In this document: piece by piece, positions 63,466 to 64,000 of the stretch
Position numbering within the stretch: position 1 is the stretch's first letter
How the letters are laid out: each line of letters opens with the position of its first letter
Origin: an uncultured Latescibacterota bacterium
Lineage (GTDB): Bacteria > Latescibacterota > UBA2968
Length of the DNA: 64,000 nucleotides
Assembly: GCA_951812755.1 (NCBI GenBank)
Contig: OX638329.1
Coordinates: 2,918,522 to 2,982,521, forward strand
Direction of reading: 5' to 3'
Position numbers and translations under genes: made by a program
The notes under the pieces: generated by a model
Told to the model about the DNA's origin: nothing
Seen by the model: only the letters and a program-made list of their open reading frames with translations
Databases searched by the model: none

Positions 63466-64000
63466 GTGCAGATCAGTGTGATTATTCCCGTTCTAAATGA
63501 AGAGGCTGTTATCGGTGCGTGTCTGGCACAGTTTTGTGGTGTTGAGGATGTGGAACTGATTGTGGTGGATGGGGGGAGTACGGATGGTACAAAGAAAATG
63601 GTTGAGGCGCGTGGTGGGGCGCAATGGGTTCAGGTGGGGAAAGCAGGGCGGGCGTTGCAGATGAATGCCGGTGCAGAATGTGCGACGGGCGATGTGTTTT
63701 TGTTTTTGCACGCCGATACATTTTTGCCTTCTGATGGGTTGATGCTGATACGCGACTCGCTGCGCGTGTCCGGTGTGGTGGGCGGGCGATTTCGACTTGG
63801 GTTGTCGGAGAAGACGATTGGTTTTCGGTTGGTTGCGTTTTTGAGCACCTTGCGTTCCCGGTATTTGGGGATTACTTATGGCGATCAGGGTATTTATGTT
63901 CGGCGAGAGACTTTTCTCGCTGCGGGGGGATTTCCATCCTTGCAGTTGTTTGAAGATTCCGAGTTTTGCTCGCGTGTGGCGCGTATGGGCAAATTTGTGA
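63466..64000 (+). CDS. Family 2 glycosyltransferase of TIGR04283 type (3' end outside window)
   Basis: GTG 63466 with GGAG five bases upstream, open to the window end (178 codons seen). The frame begins VQISVIIPVLNEEAVIG, then VDGGSTDGT, GRALQMNAGA, FLFLHADTFLP, GGRFRLGL, RSRYLGITYGDQGIYV and GGFPSLQLFEDSEF. These are the hallmarks of the TIGR04283 group of GT2 enzymes, with HADT as the metal-binding DxD-like site. The acceptor is unknown. Confidence 0.9.
   Translation, partial: MQISVIIPVLNEEAVIGACLAQFCGVEDVELIVVDGGSTDGTKKMVEARGGAQWVQVGKAGRALQMNAGAECATGDVFLFLHADTFLPSDGLMLIRDSLRVSGVVGGRFRLGLSEKTIGFRLVAFLSTLRSRYLGITYGDQGIYVRRETFLAAGGFPSLQLFEDSEFCSRVARMGKFV

Noticed and set aside
1..64000. CRISPR array, rRNA or tRNA genes
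   Set aside because: No regular spaced repeats and no recognisable rRNA or tRNA sequence were found on reading both strands.

Overview
The window reads like a genome fragment of an uncultured Gram-negative bacterium of the FCB group, most plausibly Latescibacterota (WS3) or a close relative. This is an inference from gene families: large TonB-dependent receptors with a carboxypeptidase-regulatory N-terminal domain, PorV-like barrels, GWxTD/TPR proteins, DUF6785/DUF6784 membrane proteins, FG-GAP/ASPIC-UnbV proteins, a phytanoyl-CoA-dioxygenase-type enzyme and several pectin/uronan-lyase-like propellers. No rRNA, tRNA, CRISPR array, phage or plasmid backbone was seen.

Layout. 1-4.5 kb: the end of a DUF6785-type membrane protein, a convergent oligogalacturonate-lyase-like propeller and a transglutaminase-like protein. 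4.4-12.6 kb: a regulator region rich in rearrangement. A module made of a di-heme cytochrome c peroxidase gene, a TPR-SUMF gene and a divergent LacI-family regulator is complete at 9.1-12.6 kb. It also survives as a doubly deleted relic with an intact regulator (4.4-6.1 kb), as a regulator lacking its DNA-binding domain (8.1-9.0 kb) and as a second fused relic (25.2-25.6 kb). An IS1380-like transposase lies at 6.6-8.0 kb. 12.6-22.8 kb and 25.5-35.9 kb: two paralogous cassettes in the same gene order: leader with promoter and hairpin, small outer-membrane barrel, TonB-dependent receptor, ~830-residue exported protein with FN3 and C-terminal sorting-like domain, PorV-like barrel, terminator, convergent GWxTD/TPR protein. 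A cytosolic-type PL22-like/FN3 protein (23.0-25.2 kb) lies between them. The two cassettes are nearly identical over 398 bp at the 5' end and diverged over the rest.

36-62 kb: an almost gap-free plus-strand series. It holds a phytanoyl-CoA-dioxygenase-like enzyme, an octaheme cytochrome lipoprotein with HEAT and TPR repeats, an unknown exported protein, a DUF6785 membrane protein, TPR and FG-GAP/ASPIC proteins, two rhamnogalacturonan-lyase-like propellers, a TolB-like propeller, a third GWxTD protein, a TPR-thioredoxin protein, another DUF6785 protein, and an UnbV-UnbV-UnbU-like trio. 62.1-64.0 kb: a TauE/SafE-type permease, a CDP-alcohol phosphatidyltransferase and the start of a TIGR04283-like glycosyltransferase running off the window.

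How it may work together (inference): the duplicated cassettes look like a SusCD-like uptake and surface-display system whose TonB receptor, PorV-like barrel and exported partner are made together, with LacI-type regulators sensing a sugar. The PL22/PL11-like propellers and the DUF6785 membrane proteins would process and import uronic-acid-rich oligosaccharides. The multiheme cytochrome, thioredoxin and UnbU-like genes point to a periplasmic redox component whose substrate cannot be read from sequence.
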